DNA of 47,498 nucleotides, from contig CAZVCG010000015.1 in assembly GCA_964626265.1 (NCBI GenBank), positions 1 through 47,498 of the forward strand, read 5' to 3'. Numbering within the stretch: the first letter of the stretch is position 1; each line of letters begins with the position of its first letter. The position numbers and the translations under genes were made by a program. This document shows, piece by piece, positions 33,940 to 42,145 of this stretch. The notes under the pieces were generated by a model. The model searched no databases and was not told where the DNA came from. It saw only the letters and a program-made list of their open reading frames with translations. This DNA is from CAZVCG01 sp964626265. GTDB taxonomy: Bacteria > Pseudomonadota > Alphaproteobacteria > UBA9219.

Positions 33940-34613
33940 TTGGCCCCCTTCGTTTTTTGAGGCGGAGGGTCAATCGCGTGTTCCCACGCTAAATCAAACG
34001 AATGCTTATATGCTTCTGCCAAGTTGGCCGATTTAATAAAGATAACAAGCGGTGAAGGATCGTGCGTAAAAGAGATAAGAGCCAGATTATCCCCGAACAC
34101 GTAAAAGGGCGCAGGTGAAAAATACTGCTTGGGTTGCCAACGATATTGTGCATATTTCGAAGCCACAAAATTGTAGTCGCCCTCTTTAACCAGTATGCGC
34201 ATCAAGATGTCATCCCGACGTTTCACAAGCTCTGCCATACGATCCATATGAACGTCGGCAAAGTCCCCTTGGTACTTCACAAACAGCCTTTCATTCACAC
34301 CGCTGACACAGACTTTTCCGCCATAAGCACTAAGGTGTTCATAGACGCAATCATAAAAGCGCAAGAACCCCGGAGTACCTTCAAGCACCTCGACGTTTTG
34401 AGGTTTTAACTGCACTCCTGTGTTTGGCGTAAACTCGACTCCCGCGTCATTGAATGCACGCAATATCTTGGCTAAAGTGCTTTCGTGCGGGCGCACTTTT
34501 TCACCCTCAATTCGGCTGATGGCTTCCTTAGTAACCCCTGCCTTTTCTGCAAGAACCACTGCCTCCCAGCCCAAAAGGGCCCGCGCCGCGCGTATCTGTC
34601 TGGGTGTAATCAT
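33936..34613 (-). CDS. XRE-type regulator with C-terminal sensor-like domain
   Basis: 225 residues. Residues 1-65 are a Cro/CI-type helix-turn-helix (ITPRQIRAARALLGWEAVVL, GVTKEAISRIEGEKVRP, TLAKILRAFNDAGVEF). Residues 75-215 form a mixed alpha/beta domain (FLRFYDCVYEHLSAYGGKV, YVFGDNLALISF, LVIFIKSANLAEAYKHSFDL) that recalls the effector domains of TrmB-like or phospholipase-D-like regulators. That domain assignment is tentative. Its stop overlaps the methyltransferase start, so regulator and enzyme form a two-gene operon. The helix-turn-helix is closely similar to the protein at 35341. Confidence 0.75.
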   Translation of the reverse strand: MITPRQIRAARALLGWEAVVLAEKAGVTKEAISRIEGEKVRPHESTLAKILRAFNDAGVEFTPNTGVQLKPQNVEVLEGTPGFLRFYDCVYEHLSAYGGKVCVSGVNERLFVKYQGDFADVHMDRMAELVKRRDDILMRILVKEGDYNFVASKYAQYRWQPKQYFSPAPFYVFGDNLALISFTHDPSPLVIFIKSANLAEAYKHSFDLAWEHAIDPPPQKTKGAK

Positions 34614-34695
34614 AAAAAAGTCATCCTAATTGATCTTAATAGCCATCATACATGATTTTTGGTTAATACAAAGATAAATCAAAAACTGCCTTTTA

Positions 34696-34723
34696 TTGGT
34701 AGTTATATACCGATATTTGGTAG
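34696..34723. promoter_or_regulatory. Candidate operator: TTGGTAG direct repeats
   Basis: TTGGTAG at 34696-34702 and 34717-34723, 21 bp apart (two helical turns), each followed by TTAT or CTTAT. An inverted TACCAA occurs at 34832-34837 inside CTTACCAATTATAG. They lie in the AT-rich 256-bp divergent region 34614-34869 between the two XRE-linked transcription units, which otherwise holds no gene. Confidence 0.35.
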
Positions 34724-34869
34724 CTTATCCTCAAAACATGGTTAAAACAATGCTAATAATACATTCTGATAGACTTTTCAGATTATCTGAGATGATTTTT
34801 GTATTGCTTTCCTCTTATTAATTTTATAGCTTACCAATTATAGGGATTTTACAAAGCCATTTTTTAGGG

Positions 34870-35052
34870 ATGAAACCAATGCAGACGCAATTTGACACCT
34901 TTATCTCCAAGCTCGGCGAACACGGCGTTCAGGCTATCCTTGAAAACTGGGAACGCTATATGGGCATCAAACGCATTGAGCCGATGCCTTTGGAGCGCCG
35001 ATGGGCGATCTTCATGCGTGAGACAGCACAATCTGTCCACATGGCTGCCTAG
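34870..35052 (+). CDS. Small hypothetical protein (60 aa)
   Basis: 60 residues, MKPMQTQFDTFISKLGEHGV to the end, predicted helical, with a Trp-containing centre (ENWERYMGIKRIEPMPLERRW). TTAGGGAT precedes the ATG at reasonable distance. It is not recognised. It is the first gene of a rightward set with the 84-residue and XRE proteins (gaps of 18 and 15 bp). Confidence 0.5.
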   Translation: MKPMQTQFDTFISKLGEHGVQAILENWERYMGIKRIEPMPLERRWAIFMRETAQSVHMAA

Positions 35053-35070
35053 CATAGGGAGTCGCCTTTG

Positions 35071-35325
35071 ATGATCCTGACATCCCACCTCGCCCCAACA
35101 GCACCCGTTCCAAACGATACCGTCCCGTTGAACCGTGATGAACTGATGTCGGTGACAGCGGTTATTGCCTATGTTGCTTATAAACAAAAAATAAACGAGG
35201 CATCTGTATGCGCCATGTTAACGGCAAGGTTCGAGGTCGATGATGTTAAGGAGTTGACGGCTGCCGATTATGATGAGGCAATCCGTTTCTTGGTCGACTT
35301 GTGCTTTGACGAGGTCATAAATTAG
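35071..35325 (+). CDS. Small hypothetical protein (84 aa)
   Basis: 84 residues from ATG 35071, preceded by AGGGAG at about 35056. It is acidic and helical (LNRDELMSVTAVIAYVAYKQ, ELTAADYDEAIRFLVDLCFD). It has no signal peptide and no known motif. Close spacing with its neighbours indicates an operon. A partner or antagonist of the adjacent XRE protein is a guess. Confidence 0.55.
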   Translation: MILTSHLAPTAPVPNDTVPLNRDELMSVTAVIAYVAYKQKINEASVCAMLTARFEVDDVKELTAADYDEAIRFLVDLCFDEVIN

Positions 35326-35340
35326 AAACGAGCACCGCCT

Positions 35341-35619
35341 ATGATCACCCCATCTCAATTACGCGCCGCAAGAGCTTTACTGGATTGGAGCCGCGCAAAG
35401 TGCGCGAAGCTAGTCGGGATTTCACCCGAGACGGTGAAAAACATCGAACAGGAAAAGTTTGTTCCTTCACCTGCCACTATAGAGAAAATATTGAAAACCT
35501 TCGCCAGCTTTGGCGTGGATTTCTTTACGCATCATGGTGTGGCTTTGAGAGATACGGAAGCGAAGCTGGACACGTCTAGTAAAGGCGACAGTGGAGATGA
35601 TATGCAAAAAAGCGCCTAA
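35341..35619 (+). CDS. XRE-family DNA-binding protein
   Basis: 92 residues. A complete Cro/CI helix-turn-helix covers 1-65 (ITPSQLRAARALLDWSRAKC, VGISPETVKNIEQEKFVP, IEKILKTFASFGVDF), followed by a short charged tail. It shares the start MITPxQ and several core positions with the longer regulator at 33936-34613, so the two are paralogues, and it lacks the sensor domain. Its last 4 bp overlap the convergent VOC gene. Confidence 0.8.
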   Translation: MITPSQLRAARALLDWSRAKCAKLVGISPETVKNIEQEKFVPSPATIEKILKTFASFGVDFFTHHGVALRDTEAKLDTSSKGDSGDDMQKSA

Positions 35620-36068
35620 GAATTGCCAAAGGGAAGTTCACCCGCCGCGCCGAGGCTTTCCGCAAACCGCAAAAGGTAACCGTCCGGATCGAGGACGATG
35701 AATTGGCGGGAACCCAAATAATTATCGTCGGCGCGGTACCATTTTTCTTCAATGGGAAGAAAGATCGCGGCCTTTGCTTTTTGGCATGTGGCGTAAAGCT
35801 CGTTGATGTTTGTGGTACGGATTTCCAAGTTCATGCCGCGCCCGAACGGCTTTTCAAGTGGCCCTGCGATCCAGCTTCTGTCGCTGCCGGGGACCAGTTG
35901 ATCCAGCATGATCCACGCGCCTTGGCGTTCCAGCATGGCGAAGTTGTTTTCAGGGCGTTGATACGCAACCGCGAAGCCGAGAACGTCCGTGTAAAACGGC
36001 AAGCTGACAGCGATGTCCGTTATCAGCAATTCCGGAATGAGCGGCGGGAAGTCATAGGGCTTTTTCAT
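35616..36068 (-). CDS. VOC-family (glyoxalase/bleomycin-resistance-like) protein
   Basis: 150 residues from ATG 36068, supported by GGAG 7 nt upstream; the frame extends further but without a start signal. Two beta-alpha-beta-beta-beta units: IPELLITDIAVSLPFYTDVL with FAMLERQGAWIML, and NLEIRTTNINELYATCQKA with QFIVLDPDGYLLRFAESLG. The C-terminal Glu/Asp metal site is recognisable, but the first His is replaced. This resembles bleomycin-binding or dioxygenase-like members. Antibiotic resistance cannot be asserted. Confidence 0.85.
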   Translation of the reverse strand: MKKPYDFPPLIPELLITDIAVSLPFYTDVLGFAVAYQRPENNFAMLERQGAWIMLDQLVPGSDRSWIAGPLEKPFGRGMNLEIRTTNINELYATCQKAKAAIFLPIEEKWYRADDNYLGSRQFIVLDPDGYLLRFAESLGAAGELPFGNS

Positions 36069-36201
36069 GTCGTTTCTCCAAAAGGGGAGCGACCATACAC
36101 CGAAAAGGGGCGCGGCATAGAGCCATTTGAATATGAAGAAGCGCCGTGAGGTATGGGGAAGGGCGGTTTTTCGATGATTGGGGCCAAAAAGCATAATAAC
36201 G

Positions 36202-36247
36202 CGTCATTTCCGCGAAAGCGGGAATCTGGCAGCCCGCGTCTGCGGGC
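36202..36247 (+). repeat. Palindromic repeat family 2, copy 3, with adjacent hairpin
   Basis: 36202-36229 (CGTCATTTCCGCGAAAGCGG..., ending GGAATCTGG) matches the unit at 11155-11182 on the other strand. A perfect GCCCGC-GTCT-GCGGGC hairpin follows (36232-36247). It stands 10 bp before repeat copy B. Confidence 0.7.
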
Positions 36248-36256
36248 CATTTGAGT

Positions 36257-36426
36257 TATAGCCATTTAACCTTTCATTGAGCCAAACTGTCGCAGCGAGG
36301 GGGACACAATAAAAAAGGCTCCGCCAATCATTTGGCTTTTGAACGGCCTTCTGTTGCCTTTTTTATTGTGTCCCCATTGCTTCTCGTCGCCTGCTTGTTG
36401 ATTCAATAAAAAGATAAACGGCTATA
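36257..36426. repeat. Palindromic intergenic repeat family 1, copy B (most complete)
   Basis: 170 bp. Outer imperfect inverted repeat of about 30 bp: TATAGCCATTTAACCTTTCA at the left against the complement of TGATTCAATAAAAAGATAAACGGCTATA at the right. A perfect 20-bp inner inverted repeat (36300-36319 and 36356-36375) flanks a 36-bp core. The core is the reverse complement of the copy C core, although the outer flanks have the same direction. TA at both edges would fit insertion at TA. It has no coding capacity, so it is MITE-like. Confidence 0.85.
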
Positions 36427-36459
36427 GTTTTTGCTTCCTCTCTTTCAAGGGAAGAGGGA

Positions 36460-38274
36460 TCAGGCTTCCGCCATCTTCCTCATCTTCTTGCGCTCGTGCG
36501 GGTCGAGGTAGCGTTTGCGCAGACGGATGGATTTAGGCGTGACTTCGACCAATTCGTCGTCGCCGATGTAGGCGATGGCTTTTTCCAATGTCATGAGCAT
36601 CGGCGGCGTGAGGCGGATGGCTTCGTCCTTGCCCGAGGCGCGGATGTTCGTGAGCTGTTTGTTCAGCAGAACATTCACGTCAAGATCGGTGCCCTTGGTG
36701 TGTTCGCCGATGATCATGCCTTCGTACACTTTCGCGCCGGGGACGATCATCATCGGGCCGCGTTCCTGCAGTTTCCACATGGCGTAGGCCACCGCTTCGC
36801 CCTTGCCGTTCGAAATCATCGCGCCGACGCGGCGCGTCTCGATCGGCCCTTTGTAGGGCGCGTAGCCGTGGAACAGGCGGTTCATGATGCCCGTGCCGCG
36901 CGTGTCGGACAAAAACTCGCCGTGATAGCCGATAAGGCCGCGCGAAGGCGCGAGGAAGCTTAACCTTACCTTGCCGCCGCCCGAAGGCCGCATGTCGGTG
37001 AGTTCGGCCTTGCGTTCGGAAAGCTTGTTCACCACCGTGCCGGAATAGGGCTCGTCGACGTCGATCTGGACCTCTTCCATCGGTTCCATTTTGACGCCGT
37101 TTTCCTCGCGGAAAAGAACGCGCGGGCGGCTGATCGACAGCTCAAAGCCTTCGCGGCGCATTTGTTCGATCAAAATGCCGAGTTGAAGCTCGCCGCGCCC
37201 CGCGACTTCGAAGGAATCCCTTTCCTCCGTTTCCGTGATGCGGATGGCCACGTTGCCTTCGGCTTCGCGCAACAGGCGGTCGCGGATGACGCGGCTCGTC
37301 ACCTTGTCGCCTTCCGTGCCCGCGAGCGGCGAGTCGTTGATGGAGAACGTCATCGCGATTGTCGGAGGGTCGATGGGCCGCGCCTGAAGCGCTTCGGTCG
37401 CGGCGGGATCGCACAGCGTGTCGGCCACAGTCGCCTTGCCGAGTCCCGCGATGGCGACGATGTCGCCCGCTTGCGCTTCTTCGACGGGCACGCGCTCAAG
37501 GCCGCGAAACGCCAAAACCTTGGTCACGCGGCCCTGCTCGATCATTTGTCCTTCGCGATTGAGGGCCTTCATCGGCATGTTGGGCTTGACCTTGCCGCTT
37601 TGGATGCGCCCCGTGAGCAAGCGGCCAAGATAAGGGTTGGCCTCCAAAATCGTGGCCAGCACGGCGAACGGCGCGTCGGGATCGACCCTGGGCGCGCCGA
37701 CATGACGCATGACGAGCTCGAAAAGCGGCGTGAGGTCTTTCGGCTCGTCGCCCATTTTCTCGACGGCCCAGCCCTGACGGCCCGAGGCGAAGAGCGTCGG
37801 AAAATCGAGTTGTTCTTCCGTGGCGTCGAGCGCGGCGAAAAGATCGAAGACTTCGTTGTGGACTTCGTCCACGCGCGCGTCGGGGCGATCGACCTTGTTG
37901 ATGACGACCATGGGCCTGAGGCCGATGGCCAGAGCTTTGGAGACCACAAACTTAGTTTGCGGCAACGGGCCTTCGGCCGCGTCGACCAGCAATACCGCGC
38001 CGTCCACCATCGACAATATGCGCTCGACTTCGCCGCCGAAATCGGCGTGGCCGGGCGTGTCGACGATGTTGATGCGCGTGTCTTTCCAGACGATGGATGT
38101 GCACTTGGCCAGAATGGTGATGCCGCGCTCGCGCTCAAGGTCGTTGGAGTCCATCGCGCGTTCGGCCACCTGCTGGTTTTCGCGGAAGGCGCCCGATTGG
38201 CGCAAAAGAGCATCCACCAGCGTGGTTTTGCCGTGGTCGACATGGGCGATAATGGCGATGTTACGTAACTGCAT
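36460..38274 (-). CDS. typA: Ribosome-associated GTPase TypA/BipA
   Basis: 604-residue translational GTPase involved in ribosome assembly and stress. G1 AHVDHGKTT, switch region RERGITILAKC, G3 DTPGHADFGGEVER and G4 NKVDRPDAR are all present. EF-G-like domains III and V follow (GRGELQLGILIEQMRREGFE, RGLIGYHGEFLSDTRGTGI), then the BipA-specific C-terminus (IRLRKRYLDPHERKK). Length and order are normal. Repeat copy B lies just downstream. Confidence 0.96.
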   Translation of the reverse strand: MQLRNIAIIAHVDHGKTTLVDALLRQSGAFRENQQVAERAMDSNDLERERGITILAKCTSIVWKDTRINIVDTPGHADFGGEVERILSMVDGAVLLVDAAEGPLPQTKFVVSKALAIGLRPMVVINKVDRPDARVDEVHNEVFDLFAALDATEEQLDFPTLFASGRQGWAVEKMGDEPKDLTPLFELVMRHVGAPRVDPDAPFAVLATILEANPYLGRLLTGRIQSGKVKPNMPMKALNREGQMIEQGRVTKVLAFRGLERVPVEEAQAGDIVAIAGLGKATVADTLCDPAATEALQARPIDPPTIAMTFSINDSPLAGTEGDKVTSRVIRDRLLREAEGNVAIRITETEERDSFEVAGRGELQLGILIEQMRREGFELSISRPRVLFREENGVKMEPMEEVQIDVDEPYSGTVVNKLSERKAELTDMRPSGGGKVRLSFLAPSRGLIGYHGEFLSDTRGTGIMNRLFHGYAPYKGPIETRRVGAMISNGKGEAVAYAMWKLQERGPMMIVPGAKVYEGMIIGEHTKGTDLDVNVLLNKQLTNIRASGKDEAIRLTPPMLMTLEKAIAYIGDDELVEVTPKSIRLRKRYLDPHERKKMRKMAEA

Positions 38275-38320
38275 GAGTATTGCTTTCCACTTTATCCTTT
38301 AAGTATTCGTTTCGGGATTG

Positions 38321-38995
38321 TTATCCGGCCAAAAAGCCCTTGAGCCCTACGGCAAGGGCATAGACCGCCAAAGGCGTCAACGCGACGGCCGTAAAGCGGT
38401 TCATCCATATCACGGTTCTTTCCGTGAAGTGGCGCCGAACCATCGCCGTGCCGCCGCTCAGCAACAGCCACCACAACGACGAACCCAAAAAGATTCCGCC
38501 GACGATGATCGCCGCTTCCCGCGAGCTTTTCATGCCGCCGAACGTCGCGATGATGGCCAGAACGCCGAACACCGTCGCGGGGTTCGTAAGCGTGATCAGA
38601 AAGCTGCTCAGCATGGCTTTGGCGATGCCGGTAACGTGAACGCCGAGCTTGGCCAGCCGTTTTTCCTCTTCCTCCTCGGGCTCGGGCTGGCGGGGCTTGT
38701 CGTGCCACGTGTGCCACGCGACGACCAGCAAGAACGCGCCGCCCGCGATGTAGATCGGCTGGGTGTGGTTCTGGATAAGCTCCAACACCGCCGCCACGCC
38801 GAACGCCGCCACCGCGCTGAAGAACGCGTCGGCGAACGCCGCGCCGAAGCCCGTGGCGAAGCCTACGGCCATGCCCTTTTGAATCGTGCGGCGGATGCAC
38901 AGCAAACCCACAGGCCCCACGGGGGCCGCCACCATCAAACCAAGGACCATGCCGCGGTATAAAACGCCGATTTCTTCGAATAAACTCAGGCCCAC
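38321..38995 (-). CDS. LysE/RhtB-family amino-acid exporter
   Basis: 224-residue inner-membrane transporter with about six hydrophobic segments. The family start VLGLMVAAPVGPVGLLCIRRTIQKG is followed by GFGAAFADAFFSAVAAFG and LITLTNPATVFGVLA. A charged Glu-rich loop (PEPEEEEEKRLAK) separates the halves. GTG 38995 was chosen because AAGGAG (39006-39011 on this strand) precedes it; the longer frame to 39079 adds an atypical basic stretch. The exported amino acid cannot be deduced. It is 46 bp upstream of typA and is probably co-transcribed. Confidence 0.87.
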   Translation of the reverse strand: MGLSLFEEIGVLYRGMVLGLMVAAPVGPVGLLCIRRTIQKGMAVGFATGFGAAFADAFFSAVAAFGVAAVLELIQNHTQPIYIAGGAFLLVVAWHTWHDKPRQPEPEEEEEKRLAKLGVHVTGIAKAMLSSFLITLTNPATVFGVLAIIATFGGMKSSREAAIIVGGIFLGSSLWWLLLSGGTAMVRRHFTERTVIWMNRFTAVALTPLAVYALAVGLKGFLAG

Positions 38996-39203
38996 TTTCG
39001 GGGTACTCCTTTTTGCAGGGTGCTTATGGCATTGTTGGGGGGTGCTTCGCAAGCCGCGCCTTGGGGTAAGATCAGGCACGATTCAGCATAAATTAGCTTT
39101 TCTTTTTAATGTGTTATCGTAAAGACGCGGCGGGCGGCGACGCCAATTACTTTCGTTACGGCATGAGTTTCGTTCATAGTTACGTTTGGCTCGGTTGCGC
39201 GAC

Positions 39204-39818
39204 TCATGCGCCTGCCCTGGCGCGTCGTTCGCGGCGGGCCTTCGCCGCTTTCAAGGAATAGACGCAACCGCAATAATCCTGACGATAAAAATTTTCGCGT
39301 CTGGCGATGGCGGCGCTGCGTTCCGTGCCGCCGTCTTTGCGCCAGTTAACATCCCAAAAGCGTAGATCGCCGTAACGCGCCGCCGCCCGAAGGCCGCATG
39401 CGTTCACTTGGTCAAGATCTTTCCAGCGCGAGATGCCAAGGCTTGTCGCCAGCGTATCAAAGCCGTTTTCATGCGCATAAAGCGCAGCGCGTTCGAGGCG
39501 CATGGAAAAGCATTGCGTGCAGCGTTTGCCGCGCTCAGGCTCGTCTTCTAGGCCTTTGACGCGGGCCATCCAGTTTTCGTTGTCGTAATCGGCGTCGATG
39601 AACGGCACGCCCAGTTTATCGGCGAAGCGCTTATTATGCTCTTTGCGCTTTTCGTATTCCTCGCGGGGATAGATGTTGGGATTGTAGAAATAGACGGCGA
39701 ATTCCGCGCCGGCCTCATGCAACGACTCGATGATGCCGCCCGAACACGGCGCACAGCAGCAATGGAGCAGGAGTTTGCCTGCGCCCGGGATGGCCTTGTT
39801 TTCAGTCACGCGCGTCAT
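39204..39818 (-). CDS. queH: Epoxyqueuosine reductase QueH
   Basis: Last step of queuosine tRNA modification. 204 residues with the DUF208 signature: LLHCCCAPCSGG (Cys20-22 and 25), FYNPNIYPREEYEKRK, GKRCTQCFSMRLERAA (Cys100 and 103), TSLGISRWKDLDQVNACG and RQDYCGCVYS (Cys183 and 185). The cysteines can hold the Fe-S cluster and second metal. This is the non-orthologous alternative to cobalamin-dependent QueG. It is a single gene; 38996-39203 upstream of lysE has no supported gene. Confidence 0.94.
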   Translation of the reverse strand: MTRVTENKAIPGAGKLLLHCCCAPCSGGIIESLHEAGAEFAVYFYNPNIYPREEYEKRKEHNKRFADKLGVPFIDADYDNENWMARVKGLEDEPERGKRCTQCFSMRLERAALYAHENGFDTLATSLGISRWKDLDQVNACGLRAAARYGDLRFWDVNWRKDGGTERSAAIARRENFYRQDYCGCVYSLKAAKARRERRARAGA

Positions 39819-39850
39819 GCGCGTTTATACCAAGCCCCATAGAGTCTTGG

Positions 39851-40519
39851 CTACCCTTCTTCCTGGTTAACGCCGTGAACCTGCGCGCGCATTTGAGCCA
39901 ACAGGACGTCGATTTTGCCGCCGCTGCGGGAAAGGATCGAGGCGTATTCCTCGCGTTTCGTTATGCTTTGGCTGACGCCCTCAATGACGACATCGACAAT
40001 GGCGAACGCGCCGTCCTTGTTTCGAATGCGCCACTCCACCTTTGTGGGCTGCGATCTGTCAGGGTGCATGATCTGGCTCATGACGATATAATTCGTGTCG
40101 CTTTCGCGCCTCGTGCTGATGATGAGCGATTTTCTTCCCTTTTGGTTGGCCAGGCGGTCGGCGTACATTTTCACGACCGTGTCTTCAAAAAGCTTGAGAT
40201 ATTCCTGCTGTTGCTCCGGCGTGGCCGCGTTCCATTCCCGTCCCAAAGCGAAACGCGCGATGGTCGGCAGATCGAAGTACTTGCGCAAAATGGCGCGGAA
40301 TTTTTCCTTTTGCTGATCCAGCGTCAGGGTTTCATCGTTGATGACGTCGAGCGTTTCCTTGCCCATGTTCTGGACGAAGGATCCCTCCGGCGTTTGAATG
40401 GCCTGCATTGACCGGTTTGTTAACGCCTCTCCCGGCGTAACCGCCCTGGCCGGCGTTAAAGCGCCAACAAGACAAACAAGAATAAACCCCCAAACGAAGA
40501 CTCGCAGAGCCTGACGCAT
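39851..40519 (-). CDS. mlaC: MlaC/Ttg2D-family periplasmic lipid-binding protein
   Basis: 222 residues. A signal peptide (FVWGFILVCLVGALTPARA) is followed by the MlaC fold: ILRKYFDLPTIARFALGREW, YLKLFEDTVVKMYADRLA, IVMSQIMHPDRSQPTKVEWRI, FAIVDVVIEGVSQSITKREEYASIL. It shuttles phospholipids between the outer-membrane MlaA complex and the inner-membrane MlaFEDB ABC transporter. None of those partners is in this window, so the gene is separated from the usual mla operon. Confidence 0.9.
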   Translation of the reverse strand: MRQALRVFVWGFILVCLVGALTPARAVTPGEALTNRSMQAIQTPEGSFVQNMGKETLDVINDETLTLDQQKEKFRAILRKYFDLPTIARFALGREWNAATPEQQQEYLKLFEDTVVKMYADRLANQKGRKSLIISTRRESDTNYIVMSQIMHPDRSQPTKVEWRIRNKDGAFAIVDVVIEGVSQSITKREEYASILSRSGGKIDVLLAQMRAQVHGVNQEEG

Positions 40520-40609
40520 GGCCGCCTCCCTGTTTTGTAATGAAGCAACGCGGAACAGCTTGTCATCATATCACAATGCCCCGCAATTTTGCCGGGATTA
40601 TGGCGTTAA

Positions 40610-41833
40610 TTATTGCGCCGATTTCTTAACGGCAACAACCGCGTTCAAGCCACCGAACGCGAAGGAGTTATTCAACGCGACGTTGATCGGCATGGCCCGC
40701 GCCGCGTTCGGAACATAATCCAGATCGCATTCGGGGTCAGGGCCGAGGTAATTGATCGTCGGCGGCGCTTTGTCTTCCTTCAACGCCAAAACCGTCGCCA
40801 GCATTTCAAGCGCGCCTGCTGCACCAAGAGCGTGACCAAACATGGATTTGCTGGAAGAAATCGCCAGCCTTTTCGCCTTGTCGCCGAACACCTGTTTGAT
40901 CACCGCCGTTTCGGTGAGATCGTTAATGCGCGTGCCGGTGCCGTGCGCGTTGATGTAATCGACATCTTCCGGTTTGAGACCGGAATCCTTAAGCGCGTTT
41001 ATGACCGCGCGCGCCGCGCCGTTTACGTCGGGCGTCGTTAAGTCTTTGGCGTCGGAACTCATGCCGAAGCCGAGAAACTCGCCATAGATTTTCGCGCCGC
41101 GCGCCTGCGCAGATTCCAGCGTTTCCAGCACGAACATCGCCGCGCCTTCGCCGATCACCATGCCTGCGCGATTGATCGAGAACGGTCGGCATATGTCAGG
41201 AGCCATCACGCGCAACGCTTCCCAGCCCTTGAGCGTGCCGAACGTCAGGCACGATTCCGCGCCGCCCGTCATCGCCATGTCGAACAGGCCCGAGCGCAGC
41301 ATGTGCAGCGTAACGCCCATTGCGTGAATGGCCGAGGCGCACGCGCTGGCGACCGTGAAGCCCGGCCCTTGAATTCCCAGAGCCATGCTGATCTGGCTCG
41401 ATCCGGCGTTGGCCATCAGGCGCGGAATGGTGAACGGATGCACGCGCGGCGGGCCGTTGCCGAGCAGCTTCATATAGGATTCTTCCAGCGTGTTTTGGCC
41501 GCCCACGCCCGTGCCCGTAATCACCGCCGTGCGTTCCGCCATTTCAGGCGTCAGCGTCAGGCCGGAGTCCTTCATCGCCTGCATGGCCGCCGCGACGGAA
41601 AGCTGCGAAAAACGGTCAAGCAACGACGCCTTTTTCGCGTCCATGTATTCCGTGATGTCGAAGTTTTTCACGGGCGCGGCGGGGAATTGAACGTCGCTTC
41701 CGCGATACGAAAACGTCGCGCTCTCGATGCCGCACACGCCGTTGAACAGGTTGTCCTTGAACGAAGCGACATCAAGACCGATGGGGCTGACGACGCCAAG
41801 ACCCGTGATGACAATGCGGCGCGAATGATTCAT
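40610..41833 (-). CDS. fabF: Beta-ketoacyl-ACP synthase II (FabF type)
   Basis: 407 residues, Claisen condensation of acyl-ACP with malonyl-ACP. The Cys-His-His triad is complete: Cys165 in VASACASAIHA, His297 in NAHGTGTRIND and His334 in SKSMFGHALGAAG. ITGLGVVSPIG and NNSFAFGGLNAVV are typical ends. The ACP gene lies 25 bp upstream and lpxD before that, so it may serve a dedicated lipid A acyl pathway, like the AcpXL gene cluster of rhizobia, rather than general fatty-acid synthesis. The housekeeping fabF may be elsewhere. Confidence 0.92.
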   Translation of the reverse strand: MNHSRRIVITGLGVVSPIGLDVASFKDNLFNGVCGIESATFSYRGSDVQFPAAPVKNFDITEYMDAKKASLLDRFSQLSVAAAMQAMKDSGLTLTPEMAERTAVITGTGVGGQNTLEESYMKLLGNGPPRVHPFTIPRLMANAGSSQISMALGIQGPGFTVASACASAIHAMGVTLHMLRSGLFDMAMTGGAESCLTFGTLKGWEALRVMAPDICRPFSINRAGMVIGEGAAMFVLETLESAQARGAKIYGEFLGFGMSSDAKDLTTPDVNGAARAVINALKDSGLKPEDVDYINAHGTGTRINDLTETAVIKQVFGDKAKRLAISSSKSMFGHALGAAGALEMLATVLALKEDKAPPTINYLGPDPECDLDYVPNAARAMPINVALNNSFAFGGLNAVVAVKKSAQ

Positions 41834-41858
41834 TATGAAACTGTTCTCTTAATGCGCG

Positions 41859-42113
41859 TTACGCGCTTTTCTTGGCCGCGAGCTGTTTCTCCACAGCCGC
41901 GATGACATCACCCAACGTTTGAAACTCGTTAGCGTTGACGTTGGCGTTGAACGGCATTTCGATGCCCAGTTTGTCTTCAAGGGCGAAGATCACCTCGACC
42001 ATGTCGAGTGAGCTGATCTCCAGATCGCTGAGCTTGGCTTCGGGCACAAGTTTGCCCCGGTCCACCATGGCCTTTTCAGCAACAATATCCAGAATGTCGT
42101 CAATTTGGGACAT
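41859..42113 (-). CDS. Acyl carrier protein
   Basis: 84-residue acidic four-helix carrier. The phosphopantetheine Ser35 is in ISSLDMVEVIFALEDKLGIEMP; the usual DSL is SSL. FNANVNANEFQTLGDVIAAV forms the last helices, with a Lys-rich end. Located between lpxD and a fabF-type gene, so it may be an AcpXL-like specialised carrier for the long or hydroxylated acyl chains of lipid A. That role is inferred from position. Confidence 0.9.
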   Translation of the reverse strand: MSQIDDILDIVAEKAMVDRGKLVPEAKLSDLEISSLDMVEVIFALEDKLGIEMPFNANVNANEFQTLGDVIAAVEKQLAAKKSA

Positions 42114-42145
42114 CGTGTTTCCCCTTGATGTTACTAAAGAATAGC

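Noticed and set aside
32186..35619. Prophage or integrative element around the XRE genes
   Set aside because: No integrase, attachment repeats, tRNA end or structural genes were found. Only a small island of uncertain origin can be supported.
37162..38268. 368-codon open frame on + strand
   Set aside because: It is antisense to typA, whose motifs are unmistakable. Its composition (many H, R, G, D) is typical of a shadow frame in GC-rich DNA.
39108..39263. 50-codon frame on + strand upstream of and overlapping the queH 3' end
   Set aside because: No ribosome site, and its second half is antisense to queH.
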